Source of the DNA: Limonium bicolor
Taxonomy: Eukaryota > Streptophyta > Magnoliopsida > Caryophyllales > Plumbaginaceae
DNA: 64,000 nt
Assembly (NCBI GenBank): GCA_023374045.1
Contig: CM041777.1
Location: forward strand, 485,499,594 to 485,563,593
Direction: 5' to 3'
The translations under genes were made by a program, and so were the position numbers. A model generated the notes under the pieces. The model saw only the letters and a list, made by a program, of their open reading frames with translations. It did not search any database and was not told the origin of the DNA. This document shows, one piece after another, positions 35,275 through 46,919 of this stretch (position 1 is the first letter of the stretch; the number at the start of each line of letters is the position of its first letter).

Positions 35275-36150
35275 TCCAAATACGGCAATGAAAAGGCCCA
35301 AGCTCGAAGAGAAATGGGTTCTTTCTGCAAGATCTTTGGAATTGAGAAAATCACTCCTCCACCAAGAAACAAATAGTCCACAAACGTTTCTCCTCCAGAT
35401 TCAAACAACACTATCGATCCAACCACAATATCGTAAGCCCTATAAACCTTATCGTCAAAAGTATAGGTCAAATCCTAAACCTACAAGATTTGCTTCCAAG
35501 AATATGGCTCAGATCACATGTTGGAAATGTGGTCGCAAGGGTCACAAGGCAGATCAATGTCGTGTTAAGCAGAAGATAATGAAATCTTCGCAGACGACAA
35601 GGATCTACAAGAAAAGCTCTCTAAGCTTTTGCTACAAGATAATCCCAGTTCTCCAGAAGATGAGAATTACATTCACCAGATAGATCATGATGCTTCAAGT
35701 TCCAGTTATGAATCTACAGATGATTCTTCCAGATCTATCAATGTCATAACCATGACATAGATTCAGCAGAACTTCTGTATGAACTCATTAACAAGATTTC
35801 CAATCCAGATGAGAAAAGACAATATCTACAACAATTAGCCAAGTTGCTTGCCTCGCAATTCCAAAAAGACGCCCCCTGAACCATTTAGTATCTCCAAAAC
35901 TCTTGACAAGTACCCAATAGCATCAAGCAGTAATCTGTTTGGCAAGGTTCCAACTCAGGAATTACAAAAGGATATTAAGATCCTCAAGCAAGAGATTCAG
36001 GCGCTCAAAGCCGAACTCCATCAGATCAAATTCGATGGATTAGGTGTGCAAACTCGAATTTCTCTCTTAGAAGCAGCAAAAGCCTCTACATCAAAGGATA
36101 AATCTATGGATACTTCTCCAGAACATGAATTGCCGCCAAACTGGGTATGA
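35275..36150 (+). pseudogene. Pararetroviral zinc-knuckle/coiled-coil region, right copy
   Basis: The CCHC knuckle CWKCGRKGHKADQC lies near 35,520 and the coiled coil near 35,960-36,090. Indels occur near 35,420, 35,575, 35,735 and 35,860. The final frame ends in TGA at 36,150, where ATGA joins it to the polymerase start (ATG at 36,147), a four-base overlap. Confidence 0.75.
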
Positions 36151-38684
36151 TTTCCATAACATCCCAAGACTCTCATCCAGAAACCCAGACCATAAATATC
36201 ATTGAAAGATTTCGCTTTCAAACATGGTATTCCAACATCACGCTTGTAGTCGAAGGTACCGACTTCAGGATAACAATGGTTGCTCTTATTGATTCAGGAG
36301 CAGACCGAAATTGTATCCGAGAAGGATTAATTCCGCACCATTATTGTTCTCCTACTCGAGAACGATTAGTAGGTGCAGGGAATGATCCACTCAAAATCAT
36401 TGCCAAAACATCCAAACTTTCTGTCCAAAACAAGAATCTCCTTGTTAAACTACAATTTGTAGTTATCAAGAATATTAGCCAAGACATTATCCTCGGCTCT
36501 CCTTTTATTATCCACTTGTATCCCTTCTTTGTTGATCATAAGGGATTACATGCCAAGATCAATAAAGAAAAGTATTCTTTTCTCTTTACCGAGCCCATAA
36601 TCCAAAAAGAACTTAATATTCTTCAATCTAATACTCTTTACCAGCAGATCAATTCAATTACCAGAAAAGAAGCCAGCTCCAGTTTTCTAAAAACCAACTA
36701 GCTCATATTCGAACAGCTGAGCGACTTCAAGATCCCAGAATCAAAAGGATATTTCTCAAATGGGGAAAACCTTCAAAGATGTTTGCGCAGATCTACCCAA
36801 TGCATTTTGGAGTAGAAAGCGCCATATCGTTCATTTTCCTTATGAAAAGGATTTCGATGAACGCAATATTCCAACCAAGGCTCGACCTATTCAAAGAGAT
36901 TTGCAAGAAAGAGATTCAAACTCTTTTGGATAAAGGTTTGATTCGACCATCAAAATCACCATGGAGTTGCAGCGCATTCTACGTCATGAATGCTGCAGAA
37001 ACGGAGCGTGGAGTTCCACGGCTCGTCATAAACTATAAACCATTAAACAAGGTTCTTCAATGGATTAGATATCCAATCCAAACAAAAGAGATCTACTAGG
37101 CCGCCTTTACAAGGCCAAGATCTTCTCCAGATTTCAGAATCAGATCGATACAAGACTGCATTTGTTGTCCCATTTGGTCATTACGAATGGAATGTAATGC
37201 CATTTGGCCTTAAAAATGCTCCATCAAAATTCCAGAATGTCATGAATGACATCCTCACACCATATTCGACATTTATCATAGTTTATATTGATGATGTCTT
37301 AGTTTTCTCAGATTCCATAGAACAACACTTCAAGCATCTCAGACATTCCATTCGGTCATCAAGACTAGGGGTGTCAAAATCGGGTTCGGGTCGGGTTGAG
37401 CTCAACCCGAACCCGACCCGAAATAGTTTTGGTCAACCCGAACCCGACCCGAACCCGGAGCGGGTTGTACTTCTTTAACCGAACCCGGAGCGGGTGACCC
37501 GACCCGACCCGTTTTTTCAAAAATTATTTTTTTTTTAATTTTGGATTATTTAATAAAAAATATAAACTATAATATTATAATTATTATGTACAATATATAA
37601 TTATATGTTATCGATTAAATGTGTATTTAGTCATAAATTATCATTAAATACAATTAGTCATTAAATATAACATATTTCTATTTTAAATTAATTTTTTTCT
37701 GTTACGGTTAGCGGGTTCAACCCGAACCCGAACGGGTTTCAATGACCCAACCCGAACGACCAAAATCATTTCGGGTCAAAATCTCTACCAACCCGCTTTT
37801 ACGGGTCGGTTTCGGGTCAGGTTTCGGGTCGGGTCAAGATTGACATCCCTAATCAAGACTAATGGTCTAGTTGTTTCTAGACCCAGGATGAAGTTGTTCC
37901 AGGTTAACCTACGTTTCCTTGGACACAACATCTATCAAAACACCATTACTCCTATCCAAAGAAGCTTGGAATTTGTTTCCAATTTCCAAACGAAATCAAA
38001 GAAAAGAATCAGTTACAAATTCTTAGGATGTCTTAATTACCTTTCAGATTTCTTTCCAAAGCTTCGTCAACATTGCAAGCTTCTTTATTCCAGATTACAA
38101 AAGAATCCTTCACCATGGACTCCAGAGCACACCAAAGTTGTGCAATCCCTAAAACAATATACCTATTCTTTACCATGCCTCACCATTCCACATCCTCAAG
38201 CCTTTTTGATCGTCAAAACTGACGCATCCAACATTGGCTATGGTGGAATTCTTAAACAAAGACCTCAAGGTCTTACTCAAGAGCAGTTGGTACGATTCCA
38301 CTCTGGCATATGGATCGGACCACAACTCAATTATTCCACAATAAAAAAATAAATTCTTTCAATCGTATTATGTATTTCAAAATTTCAAGATGATTTATAC
38401 AACAAATCCTTTTGACTACGTATAGATTGCAAATCTGCAAAAGACGTTTTACAAAAGGATGTTAAAAACCGTTTTCAAAACAAATTTTTGCCCGTTGGCA
38501 AGCTATTCTTTCTGTTTTCGATTTTCAAATCGAATTCATCAAAGGGGAGGATAACTCCTTACCAGATTTTCTTTCACGTGAATTTTTACAAGAAAAGATT
38601 TCAAAACAAAATCATATATCACCAGATCATATATCACCAGATTCTCACCATAATCAATATCTCTTTTCCACAGAAAATGAGTGA
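36147..38684 (+). pseudogene. Pararetroviral protease-reverse transcriptase-RNase H, right copy, interrupted by a MITE
   Basis: The protease IDSGAD is near 36,290 and is followed by a long open frame to about 36,700. In the reverse transcriptase, GVPRLVINYKPLNKV is near 37,010 and YIDD is at 37,284-37,295. A 486-bp MITE interrupts it at 37,366. RNase H DASNIGYGG is at about 38,221. The region ends at a TGA overlapping the next start (ATGAGTGA, 38,677-38,684). Additional stops are present, for example near 38,352. Confidence 0.85.
37366..37851 (+). mobile_element. hAT-type MITE in the pararetroviral reverse transcriptase
   Basis: A 486-bp non-coding element begins TAGGGGTGTCAAAAT and ends ATTGACATCCCTA, with CGGGTCGGGT/ACCCGACCCG subterminal repeats. 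An eight-base target duplication ATCAAGAC flanks it (37,358-37,365 and 37,852-37,859). The left arm has the site once, as GTCTTGAT at 12,497-12,504. TAGGGGTG termini with an eight-base duplication identify a hAT-superfamily MITE. Confidence 0.93.
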
Positions 38685-40785
38685 CAAAAGCAAGAAAACA
38701 ACCCAAGAGGGAGAAACCACAAACTTCTCAAGATTACCAGATGGTGCCACAACAGCACCCATCCTACAAGAATATACCAATTGCGCCCTCACCGGCTGTC
38801 ACCACACAAAATCCATACGCACCATTATCACAAGACTTCCCAGCGCCAACATTTTTACAAGCAGCTAAGACACCCACAAAACTTCAATCTACCAGATCCA
38901 CACAAAATACCCTCAATGGCTACCATATCAAACCAATCCAAGAAAAATCACCATCACCAGATATATCCAAACACAACCACAAGAATAGCCAACAGTATTG
39001 CCGAAAGGATATTTCCTCCAGAAATACACTGGCAAACCAACATGCAACAAAAACCCTCAAATACTATGAGCTTATCCTCATAGAAACCAGATCCATAGAA
39101 CTGACCCATAGATCCAACCCAAATTCCTCACAAACCGATTTTTCCAGATGTTTCATCAAGAAGGTGGTTTCAGCCAAAGAATGAGGACCAATCCATCAGC
39201 CCTGCTCTTTCTCTGTAACCTTCTACCCAAACACCTACAATTAAGTCGATTACTAGGAAGCATGGTATCGATTCCTTTTACTTCGACCAGGGACACACTC
39301 GTGGTTCATTAATTTCCATGAGCAGTGTGACAAAGATTTTCCAATATGGTTCTACGATTGGTGGTGCTATTTTGGAGGATCTTCAGATATTCTACCAAAA
39401 CAAGTTCAACCCAATTACGCCTATTGGCTCCAACACTACAATAGCCCACAATACACAAAAGAACTCCATTTTTTACCATATTCTACGTCCCATGGATTTT
39501 CTGTTGGACGTACAAGATTGATCAATTTTTGCCAGCACCATATCCATACTGTTTGGTTTGAGATTTTCGAATTAAATGGTGGCCCAAGTATTGGTCTAAG
39601 TTTTGTTCTTACGAGAACGTCAAGGCCTATACGACCACTGTCAAGAAGGTCATTACCTACAAAGACTATCAAGACTCACAAAAGGCCCTTCCTAGCCCCA
39701 CAAAAACACAAGCCATCACCGGCCCAAGCCCAAAACCAGAAACCTCCTCACCAAAACCATTGGCCATTTGCCCAGCACCACAAAAGCCCAAATCTCTGCA
39801 ACAAAATGAAATGTTCCAGAAGTTCTTGGACTCTAACCCAGAACTGTCCCTTCAATACACCCAATTCAAGATCAATCAAATACCTGATGTTAAGGTATGG
39901 GCTGATGACAAAGAGGATTCATCCTCTGCGGGATCAGTCTCCTATGATCCGTTTGGTGGACCTTTAGCCCAGGATCCACACGAGGATTATGAAGATTTTA
40001 TTAAAACAGATTAATAAAAAAAGAAAAAGAAAAAAAAGAGTGTAAAAACACAAAAGCAACACCATCGTCTTCCTCAAGAAGAAAACAATGGCACCCTCTC
40101 AACAAAAGCCACTAAAATGGCAACGAGCTTTTGGAAAGCTCAAATGCAAGATTCAAAAGAGCAACCCCAACAACACGTTGCTCCACAAGATTTTGAAATA
40201 CCATACCTCCACAAAACTCGCACAAATTCCCATAGAATTCCAATTTCTACCAGGCGTTCCAGATTGATATGGCTCGCAGTGGCAACTACGAGACCACAAC
40301 AACAACCAGTCTAGATGACATATCAACATCCTCCATACGACGGTCGTCAAGGACAAACGCTCCTTTGCGTTCAACCCTATGACCATCGTTTTTACTCCAC
40401 AGATAGACCAATATATCAAAAATTTCACAGGTTGGTTCCTCTAAGACACCTGCACCACAGTCTCCTTGTCGCCGCCGGCAAGGAACCACCAGATTTCAAC
40501 ATTCGTGATCAAGAACTACAAAGATTTGTGGAATATCACACTTCCACATACTACATCACAAGAATCGATCCATTCTTAGAGCTACCCTGTACAACAGACT
40601 ATGAGTGGCACCATCGCAAACTCGAAGTCAAGCTCGGGGTGGAAGAATTAGTCTACAACATACATTACGGACTCAATATCTCAACAACGGACCTGTTCGA
40701 GCATTTCGACAGCCCAGAATTTCCAGAAGATCTGAACCTCAACCAGAATCCGTACGACAATAGCAACAATGACCAGGCGCTGTAG
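38677..40785 (+). pseudogene. Third (3'-terminal) pararetroviral reading frame, right copy, broken
   Basis: It opens at the ATG in ATGAGTGA and is split by frameshifts. The acidic SYDPFGG-type segment is at about 39,940. The final piece resumes at about 40,315 and ends at 40,785 with the same N/D-rich tail as the left copy. No catalytic motif is recognised. Confidence 0.6.
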
Positions 40786-40996
40786 AAAATCGGATCAATG
40801 ATTCAAAAGGACCAACAATCATGCAAGGAATCTCAATTATTGCACTTCTTTTTCAAAAGTAACATTATTAGTTTTACTTTTTCCAAAAGCATTTACTTTT
40901 CTAAAAGTAAATAGTGCTTCCATTTTATTTTCCAAAAAGCAAATAGTGAAGGCAAATAGTGCCTACATTATTGTACCTTCAAGACCCCGTCCTCAC

Positions 40997-41005
40997 CTAT
41001 ATAAG
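40997..41005 (+). promoter_or_regulatory. Pararetroviral promoter TATA box, right copy
   Basis: CTATATAAG lies upstream of a leader that runs into the 3' terminal repeat. Upstream, at about 40,880-40,970, are repeated AAATAGTG boxes and inverted AAAGTAAAT elements, matching the left copy. Confidence 0.65.
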
Positions 41006-41191
41006 AGGGCATTCGGGCACTTAGCTAGACACAAGTTTTTACAAGGTTCAATTAAGATAATCTAGAGAGATAAGCTCTGACTTCTCTCTTCCAATATCAA
41101 ATTCTCTATCCTTGTATCCATCTTCTATCCTTCAATATCAATACAAGAAAAACTCTTAAGTGAGTTTCAAGATTCAATATCTTATGTTCAT

Positions 41192-41342
41192 TTATTTGTT
41201 TATGTTCATTTAAATTCAAGTTATTTATTTCAATATCTGCACTTTCAATTCAAGTTTCTCAATATTTGTTCTTCAATATCCGTTCTTTGTAGTTCTTTAA
41301 TTGTTATTTTCGATTCTCTTCAAAATCTTCACCGATCCTGCT
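41192..41342 (+). repeat. 3' terminal repeat of right pararetrovirus
   Basis: It matches 31,228-31,375 and is followed directly by a CT/TA microsatellite. Confidence 0.85.
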
Positions 41343-41851
41343 CTCTCTCTCTCTATATATATAGCATTCTCTTACGGTAGTTTTTGAAATATAAGCTGAA
41401 TGAAACTCTGTCCGCCTTCTTATACCTCAAGGTAATGCTACAAATTGAACAAAAATATATACAAGTTTCCTCGTTTAAAAATGACAAGTGGAACAAATCT
41501 CGGTTAATGTTAAAATATACATATACACATATATTGCACTAAATTGAATACATATATAAATGCATAAATATTACAATTTTTTAAAATTTATCCATATATA
41601 TGTACCGACTGTGTCATTTAAATCTTATTCTATTCTAGTATTACGATCTTAAACCAGTGACGTGATTATAAATAATATTGTCTCCCTCAAAGGAAAATCA
41701 AAATGCACCTCCTCAATGGAAACATGAGTTTTATTGATGTCAAGCACCCGCACCACGGAATTTGAGTAAATTGGACATGTTCCAATACATATATACACAT
41801 ATATTGCATTAAACCATGTTGCGATAAGTATATATATACTTATATATATAT
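41343..41851. other. AT-rich tract with TA microsatellites (right arm)
   Basis: The mirror of about 8,524-9,038, with no gene. It ends at the target duplication of the hAT element. Confidence 0.65.
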
Positions 41852-42059
41852 GTGCATAGGGGGAGCATTCAGTTTGGATAATTCGGATTTATCCAAAATT
41901 CAAATTAACCGAATTTTTTTTTTGGATTTTTAACCGAATTTTAAAACTGAATTTAAAATTTTGGTTATTCAGTTATCCGAATTATAATTCAGTTCGGTTT
42001 TCGGTTTTGACTTTGAAAAATCAGTTAACCGAAATATCCATATTTTAAAAAAATCTATT

Positions 42060-42640
42060 TTTAAATTTTTTGTTTCAGACTTTACTTACTCACCCAACTA
42101 AAACCCTAAATCTATTCCACCCACTCCCTCAGACCTCACTCAGTCGCACGCACACACGAGTCACGCCGACTCACAGTCACAGCGACATCTAACTCCCTTC
42201 TTCTCCGACTCCAACTCCATTTCTCCAGTTCTCCTTCTCCGACTCCAACTCCAACTCCTTCTTCGACCTCGACCTCGACCTCGGACGACGGCGGAAGACG
42301 GCGGCAGACATCCACTGGCGGTGGGTGGTGTTTCTCTTCCTTCGGCGGCTGCGCCTCCACACTCTACTCCGTAAGCAAATCTCCCTCACCACATTTAAGT
42401 TCCTGAGCAAATCTCCCTCACCGTATGTTCTTCCATTATTCCTTGGTGATTCTGAAACTTCATTCTTCCTTGTGTTTTGTGCCTTGTGATTGATAAATTC
42501 ACTCGTGAAGTTCCGTCTCCAACTGTAACTTCCACACCAGATTGAAGTAGGGTGAAAACGATTCCACACCAGATTGAAGTTCTGTCTCCAACTGCACTTC
42601 CACACCAGATTTGGTTTTTTCAATTAACCACATGTTTCAA
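42060..42640 (+). other. C-rich, 5'-UTR-like segment inside the hAT element
   Basis: This C- and CT-rich stretch contains repeated TCCGACTCCAACTCC and CACACCAGATTGAAGT units and TCTCCCTCAC-type leader sequence, unlike the AT-rich surroundings. It looks like the 5' UTR or first exon of a host gene. Whether it comes from the same gene as the syntaxin exons cannot be told. The apparent minus-strand frames here are side effects of base composition. Confidence 0.4.
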
Positions 42641-43891
42641 CTTTCAATCCGCCAACTAGTCGACCGTAGACAATATAAGTCGTCAAGGTTATTGTTTGTA
42701 GTCTCGAACATAAAATTGACATGTGATCTTTGGGGTACTTGTACTTCCCTACACCTCAGGTTGAGTTTCAAACGTTTCTATTATTATGCTTGGTTTTGGG
42801 AACAAGTTTGGATTCTTTTTTTTTTACTCTGTTTCAGAATACAAATAAGAAATCCAAAGGTGCTCAACATCAGTGTGAGCGTGTTAATAATCCAACTTTG
42901 CTTTTTTTTTTTTACCTTCTCGCTTATGCAGGCTAACTAATGTGTTGACTGGTTATGCATTCTCTCTCTCTCTTCAACCCTGATTATGCTGTCTGAATGC
43001 TTATTGTTATAGGCCTTACTTCGTTCTGTCATCGAATATTGATTTAGTTGGTTTTCTGGTTTGAACTATCATGAGGTGGACACCGTGACTGATAGTTTGG
43101 AGTATTGGTTTATAAGTTCATGTTATACCTACACCTTTTAGCCTGGCTAGAATACCAAACGCCTACATGTGACCAGTTGATCTTATTAGTGAGGAAAAAG
43201 ATTCTCTTCATGGTTCTTCGGTTCGGTGAAGGATATAGATTCTAGTGCCACTACTTATATGATGTCTGGTTTACGTAATCTCTTCTCAATAAACACCTGC
43301 TTGTGTTTTGTTTACCACTTCACGCTGTGTTTGGCAATAGATTCTAGTGCCACTACTATTTATATGATGTTTACTTGTTTGCACCAGTGCATCTCACACA
43401 CATCAGATTGAAAAAGAAACTGAACAACCATTTGGAACCTTCTGTTGCACCATTTGGATCATATATATGAAACTGAACAACCAGCTTGTTTGATTGATGA
43501 CGTGTGTCCATATATCTCATATCTCTAATCAATGGTCATACTGCTAGTTGCTTTGCTGCTATGTATATGATATGATATTTTTATGCCCCCCTTATTGCCT
43601 TTATCTTTATCTCATCATCAATCATGCGTAAACAAAAAAGGCTGAAGGAATATGAAGGTGGGTATTAGCTGTGGGGTGATGATGCTAATAGCGAACAAAT
43701 TATACTAGTAGGCTGTTTCAATTTGCATGTGCAACACCTTCTTAGACAACATATTAGATCATACATAAATATTTTCATTGGTTACTCAAACAGGTAAGTC
43801 ATGATGGCTAAGTTGATATGTTGTATTCCGAATTCAGAGTGGTGCCTCATTGTTAGTTTTCTCTTTTTATCGTCAATTAACAATGACTTAG
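42641..43891 (+). other. Intron-like interior of the hAT element
   Basis: T-rich, stop-rich sequence without clear exons. It contains a repeat of GATTCTAGTGCCACTACT (near 43,237 and 43,339). An AG acceptor (TGACTTAG at 43,891) leads into the first recognised syntaxin exon. It may be captured intron sequence. Confidence 0.4.
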
Positions 43892-44343
43892 GTGGTGGAA
43901 TCTGTGAATGAGCTTGCTCAGATCATGAAAGATTGTGAGTTCTAGTGATAGATTTGTAAGAAACCCGTAGTTACTACTTGAATTTTGTAGATGGATTTAT
44001 ATCTCTGCCTTAATACACAGGGACAATAATTGATAGAATAGACTACAATATTCAAAATGTTGCAGCATCAGTTGAACAGGGCTTCAATCAACTTCGGAAG
44101 GTTTTCTTTTGTTTAGACCTTCTCCTTATGCTATAGTTTACCCATCTGCTTCAGAATCCAGATCCCATGCATCTATTAATTTATAAAGATGTTTTTTTGT
44201 TGAAATATGATCTGTAGGCTGAGAGAAACGAGAAGGAAGGTGGGTTGGTAAAATGCGCCATGATTCTTGTTATCATGTGCTTCATCATGCTGGTATTATT
44301 GATATTGAAAGAAATAATTTTCTGGTGGGTTGATTGCAGGTGA
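43892..44343 (+). pseudogene. Captured syntaxin (SYP4/Tlg2-type Qa-SNARE) 3' exons
   Basis: Three exon remnants are separated by introns with GT/AG-like borders. The first (43,892-43,955) encodes VVESVNELAQIMKD before a frameshift. The second (44,021-44,100, after ACACAG) encodes a SNARE continuation, GTIIDRIDYNIQNVAAS. The third (44,218-44,343, after TGTAG) encodes the juxtamembrane linker and a C-terminal membrane anchor containing MILVIMCFIMLVLLILKE, then a stop. The pattern is that of trans-Golgi-network syntaxins of the plant SYP4 group, which drive vesicle fusion. The rest of the gene is absent, so this is a pseudogene fragment. Confidence 0.85.
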
Positions 44344-44560
44344 TACCGGTCCATGTGCAGTGGGATGTGTTGCTGCATAAGACAACAGCTGAGAAGCAAT
44401 GTAAATACTGATGCGTTTGTTGTTGAGGGGGAGAGCAATAGAAATGTGGGTTCCTTTTCATTCTGTACAAGCAATCCTACATTGTCTGCCAAATAGGCTT
44501 AGAAGTTATTAATTTTGTAAATATACTGATACTGATGCGTGCAGTAGCTAAATGCTATTA
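44344..44560 (+). other. 3'-UTR-like sequence after the captured syntaxin exons
   Basis: The sequence following the TGA continues without repeats or element-like motifs to about 44,560, then gives way to hAT subterminal CGGTTAACC-type sequence. It is probably the captured 3' UTR of the same host gene. Confidence 0.4.
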
Positions 44561-44889
44561 GTTTCTGTCTGTAGTGGGTATTTTACTCAAAACCAACTTT
44601 GGGTTGTAACATGTGGTTAATTGAAAAACCAAAAAAAAATTCAAATTTCGGTTTTTTTTTCAAATTTCGGTTAACCGAAATCCGAACTGATGAAATTTGG
44701 ATTTCAGTTCGGTTTTCGGTTTTTAGTCTAAAAAATTTCGGTTTATGGATAATTCGGTTAACGGTTAATTCGGTTTTGACTAAATTCGGTTAATTCGGTT
44801 TGTAACTGAATTAACCGAAATCCAAATTTTTTTCAGTAATTTGGATTTCGGTTAACCGAATTATCCAAATGCTCACCCCTAGTGCATAG

Positions 44890-46919
44890 TTGGTAAACAA
44901 AAATTAAGAGAAGTTCTATAAAAAAAAATGCTATAATATAAAGAGTTACACAAACAATGGAATTATATAATTCAAGAAATTATATTATGGAGCATATAAT
45001 AGTGTTGACTTGTGTGTTTTGACCGAGTCAACTCAATTGGCCATAGGGGTGTCAAGTCGATCAATTCATAATCTAAAGGAGAATTTAAAGTTTAGTAAAC
45101 TATAAGGTCAATTATAACGTATAATAATAAACTATATTGTTATATATAAGGGGTATATCTAAAAGTAATGACCTATGATTTACGGGATGTTATACGGGTT
45201 AAACATCGTGAGTGGTAAACTAATACCACATGTTGTTTATAACATAGATAAAATAGGGTTTAAACTAATCCCGAATACATCAAAAATCCGAGTAACAATG
45301 ACAACCGACTAAGGGATTAATCATAGGGTTAATACCAAGAGAGTTAGTAGTTATTGGAATACCAAATCAGTTTGGATTACATAAACTAACACTTAGCGGT
45401 ATATTCCAGAGATACGAGCTACGAGCTACATGAGGGTATAGTGGACGAGCGTGATACTTCATTCTATCATTGTTCATCGGTGTAAGGTATGTGAATGTGT
45501 GGTCTGAAAACTCCGAGGTTTACCTTGGGTTCCGGACGTAATTGTGTGCTTGCATGTCAAATAAATAATGTTATGCATGTTATTGTATGTGTTTACCTTT
45601 TCCAATCGCCAAAGCGTTTATTAACTGTGCGCGTACGTCGTTCGGACATGTGATACTGATTATCACCCCAACTGTGTATGAACTTTCGGGGAGACTCTGG
45701 ATACTATATTGTGAGAGTAAACAACTCCTAAGACACTAAGTGAGGAACTTAGTTTAGAGACCCGGTATTAACCGTCTCTAGAGTGATGACTCGACCTTTG
45801 AACATCACATAGCAGACTTCTAGGTTGTGTGTAAGACCCAATAGGGCATCCAATAAAAATGTGTTTTCTCCAATAACGAGATTGAATCTCCAGGAGACTA
45901 ATTAAAATACGCTAACTTATTAGAGAGTGTGATAATTAATTAATGAAACAATGTTCCTAAATCCTGGTCTGCATTCGTTCCAATAGGTTACATATAGTGA
46001 TCACTAGAGTTCTAACACCCGTTTAGGGTCTACTCTTGTTTATCTAACGAGTCGGATACGATCGGTAGTCGGAATGTGCTACCGTTGGCACCATATCAAG
46101 GCTTCGGCCTAATGGACATCTACCGCTGTAGATAAGTGAGTCCATCTAGCCACTGTAGATGTCATCGGACTACTGTCCAACATATTAATGTGTGAGGTTA
46201 AACGGGAAATTGTCCTTAACATGACACCCGTATGTTTTTGTGAGATTGTGGAAGCGGGGCTTCACGTGATGGAAATAAACAAGTGAGACTAACTGGACTT
46301 CAGCTAACTCTTATATTACCGTCGATTCAAATTTAATTGTTCAATTATCAATGTCGTAATAGCATGTCTTGTTGTGTGAATGTTTGAATACCTGTTGTGT
46401 GTTAATTCCGTATTTACAGTTATGTTATAAGCATGTAAACGGTACAGCATGAAACGTACCCCATGTTAATCAAGATGGCTAAAACGACCTAAGTGGCCAA
46501 AGGGTCTAGGATCACATTTAGCATACCAGCAGTTGGCTGAGCCTTTATGGCACCCACATTTCAGGACTTAATCGAGCTATGAAGCCGGACTGCGGGTCTT
46601 CGGGTAGTCAACGATGTTATTTATTATTTATTTATTGCACTTCATAATTAGTTTATATTCAGTTCGATGTAAATATGAGGATTGCCTTAGATGCTCAGTT
46701 ACCTTATGTATTAGTTTAAACTTAGGATGATGTAGTATATATTCACTGCGGTTAATTGTTGTCATATTTTATTATTATTCTATTCTGCTTCTTTACTCGC
46801 ATGGGCGAGTAATGGCATGTGACCCGAGTGATAATTATGAGTGTTTAACTTTCACTGTGAGACGTCTTTAATTATGCTACGAGAGTGATTATTCGCGTAT
46901 GCGTTATGTGTGTGTTACA
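44890..46919 (+). mobile_element. LTR D (right arm, 5' limit uncertain)
   Basis: The segment ends GTGTGTTACA at 46,919. The acceptor-like TTTCAG|G (CAG 46,562-46,564) lies 355 bases before the end, with GGCTGAGCC upstream. It is the mirror of 6,480-8,440. No coding sequence. Confidence 0.5.

Larger units (their letters stand above)
31228..41342 (+). mobile_element. Endogenous pararetrovirus (Caulimoviridae), right copy, defective
   Basis: The same integrant as 9,039-17,537, inverted. It is longer because of a 1.13-kb insert in the movement-protein gene and a 486-bp MITE in the reverse transcriptase. The gene order is identical and the flanks match the left copy, so both derive from one integration. 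The lesions differ between copies, apart from at least one shared stop codon. Confidence 0.9.
41860..44881. mobile_element. hAT element carrying captured host exons (Pack-hAT type), right arm only
   Basis: About 3.0 kb is bounded by GGGGAGCATT on the left and AATGCTCACCCCTA on the right, with subterminal repeats of the CGGTTAACCGAA type at both ends (41,870-42,050 and 44,620-44,870). The eight-base target duplication GTGCATAG (41,852-41,859 and 44,882-44,889) is single in the left arm (CTATGCAC, 8,516-8,523). The left terminus seems to have lost a few bases relative to TAGGGGTGAGCATT. No transposase is seen. The interior contains host-gene-like exons and introns, including syntaxin exons at 43,892-44,343. 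Confidence 0.88.

Noticed and set aside
42136..42623. Minus-strand Arg/Glu-rich frames as a gene
   Set aside because: They are the complement of a C-rich leader-like block with tandem repeats and have no domain.
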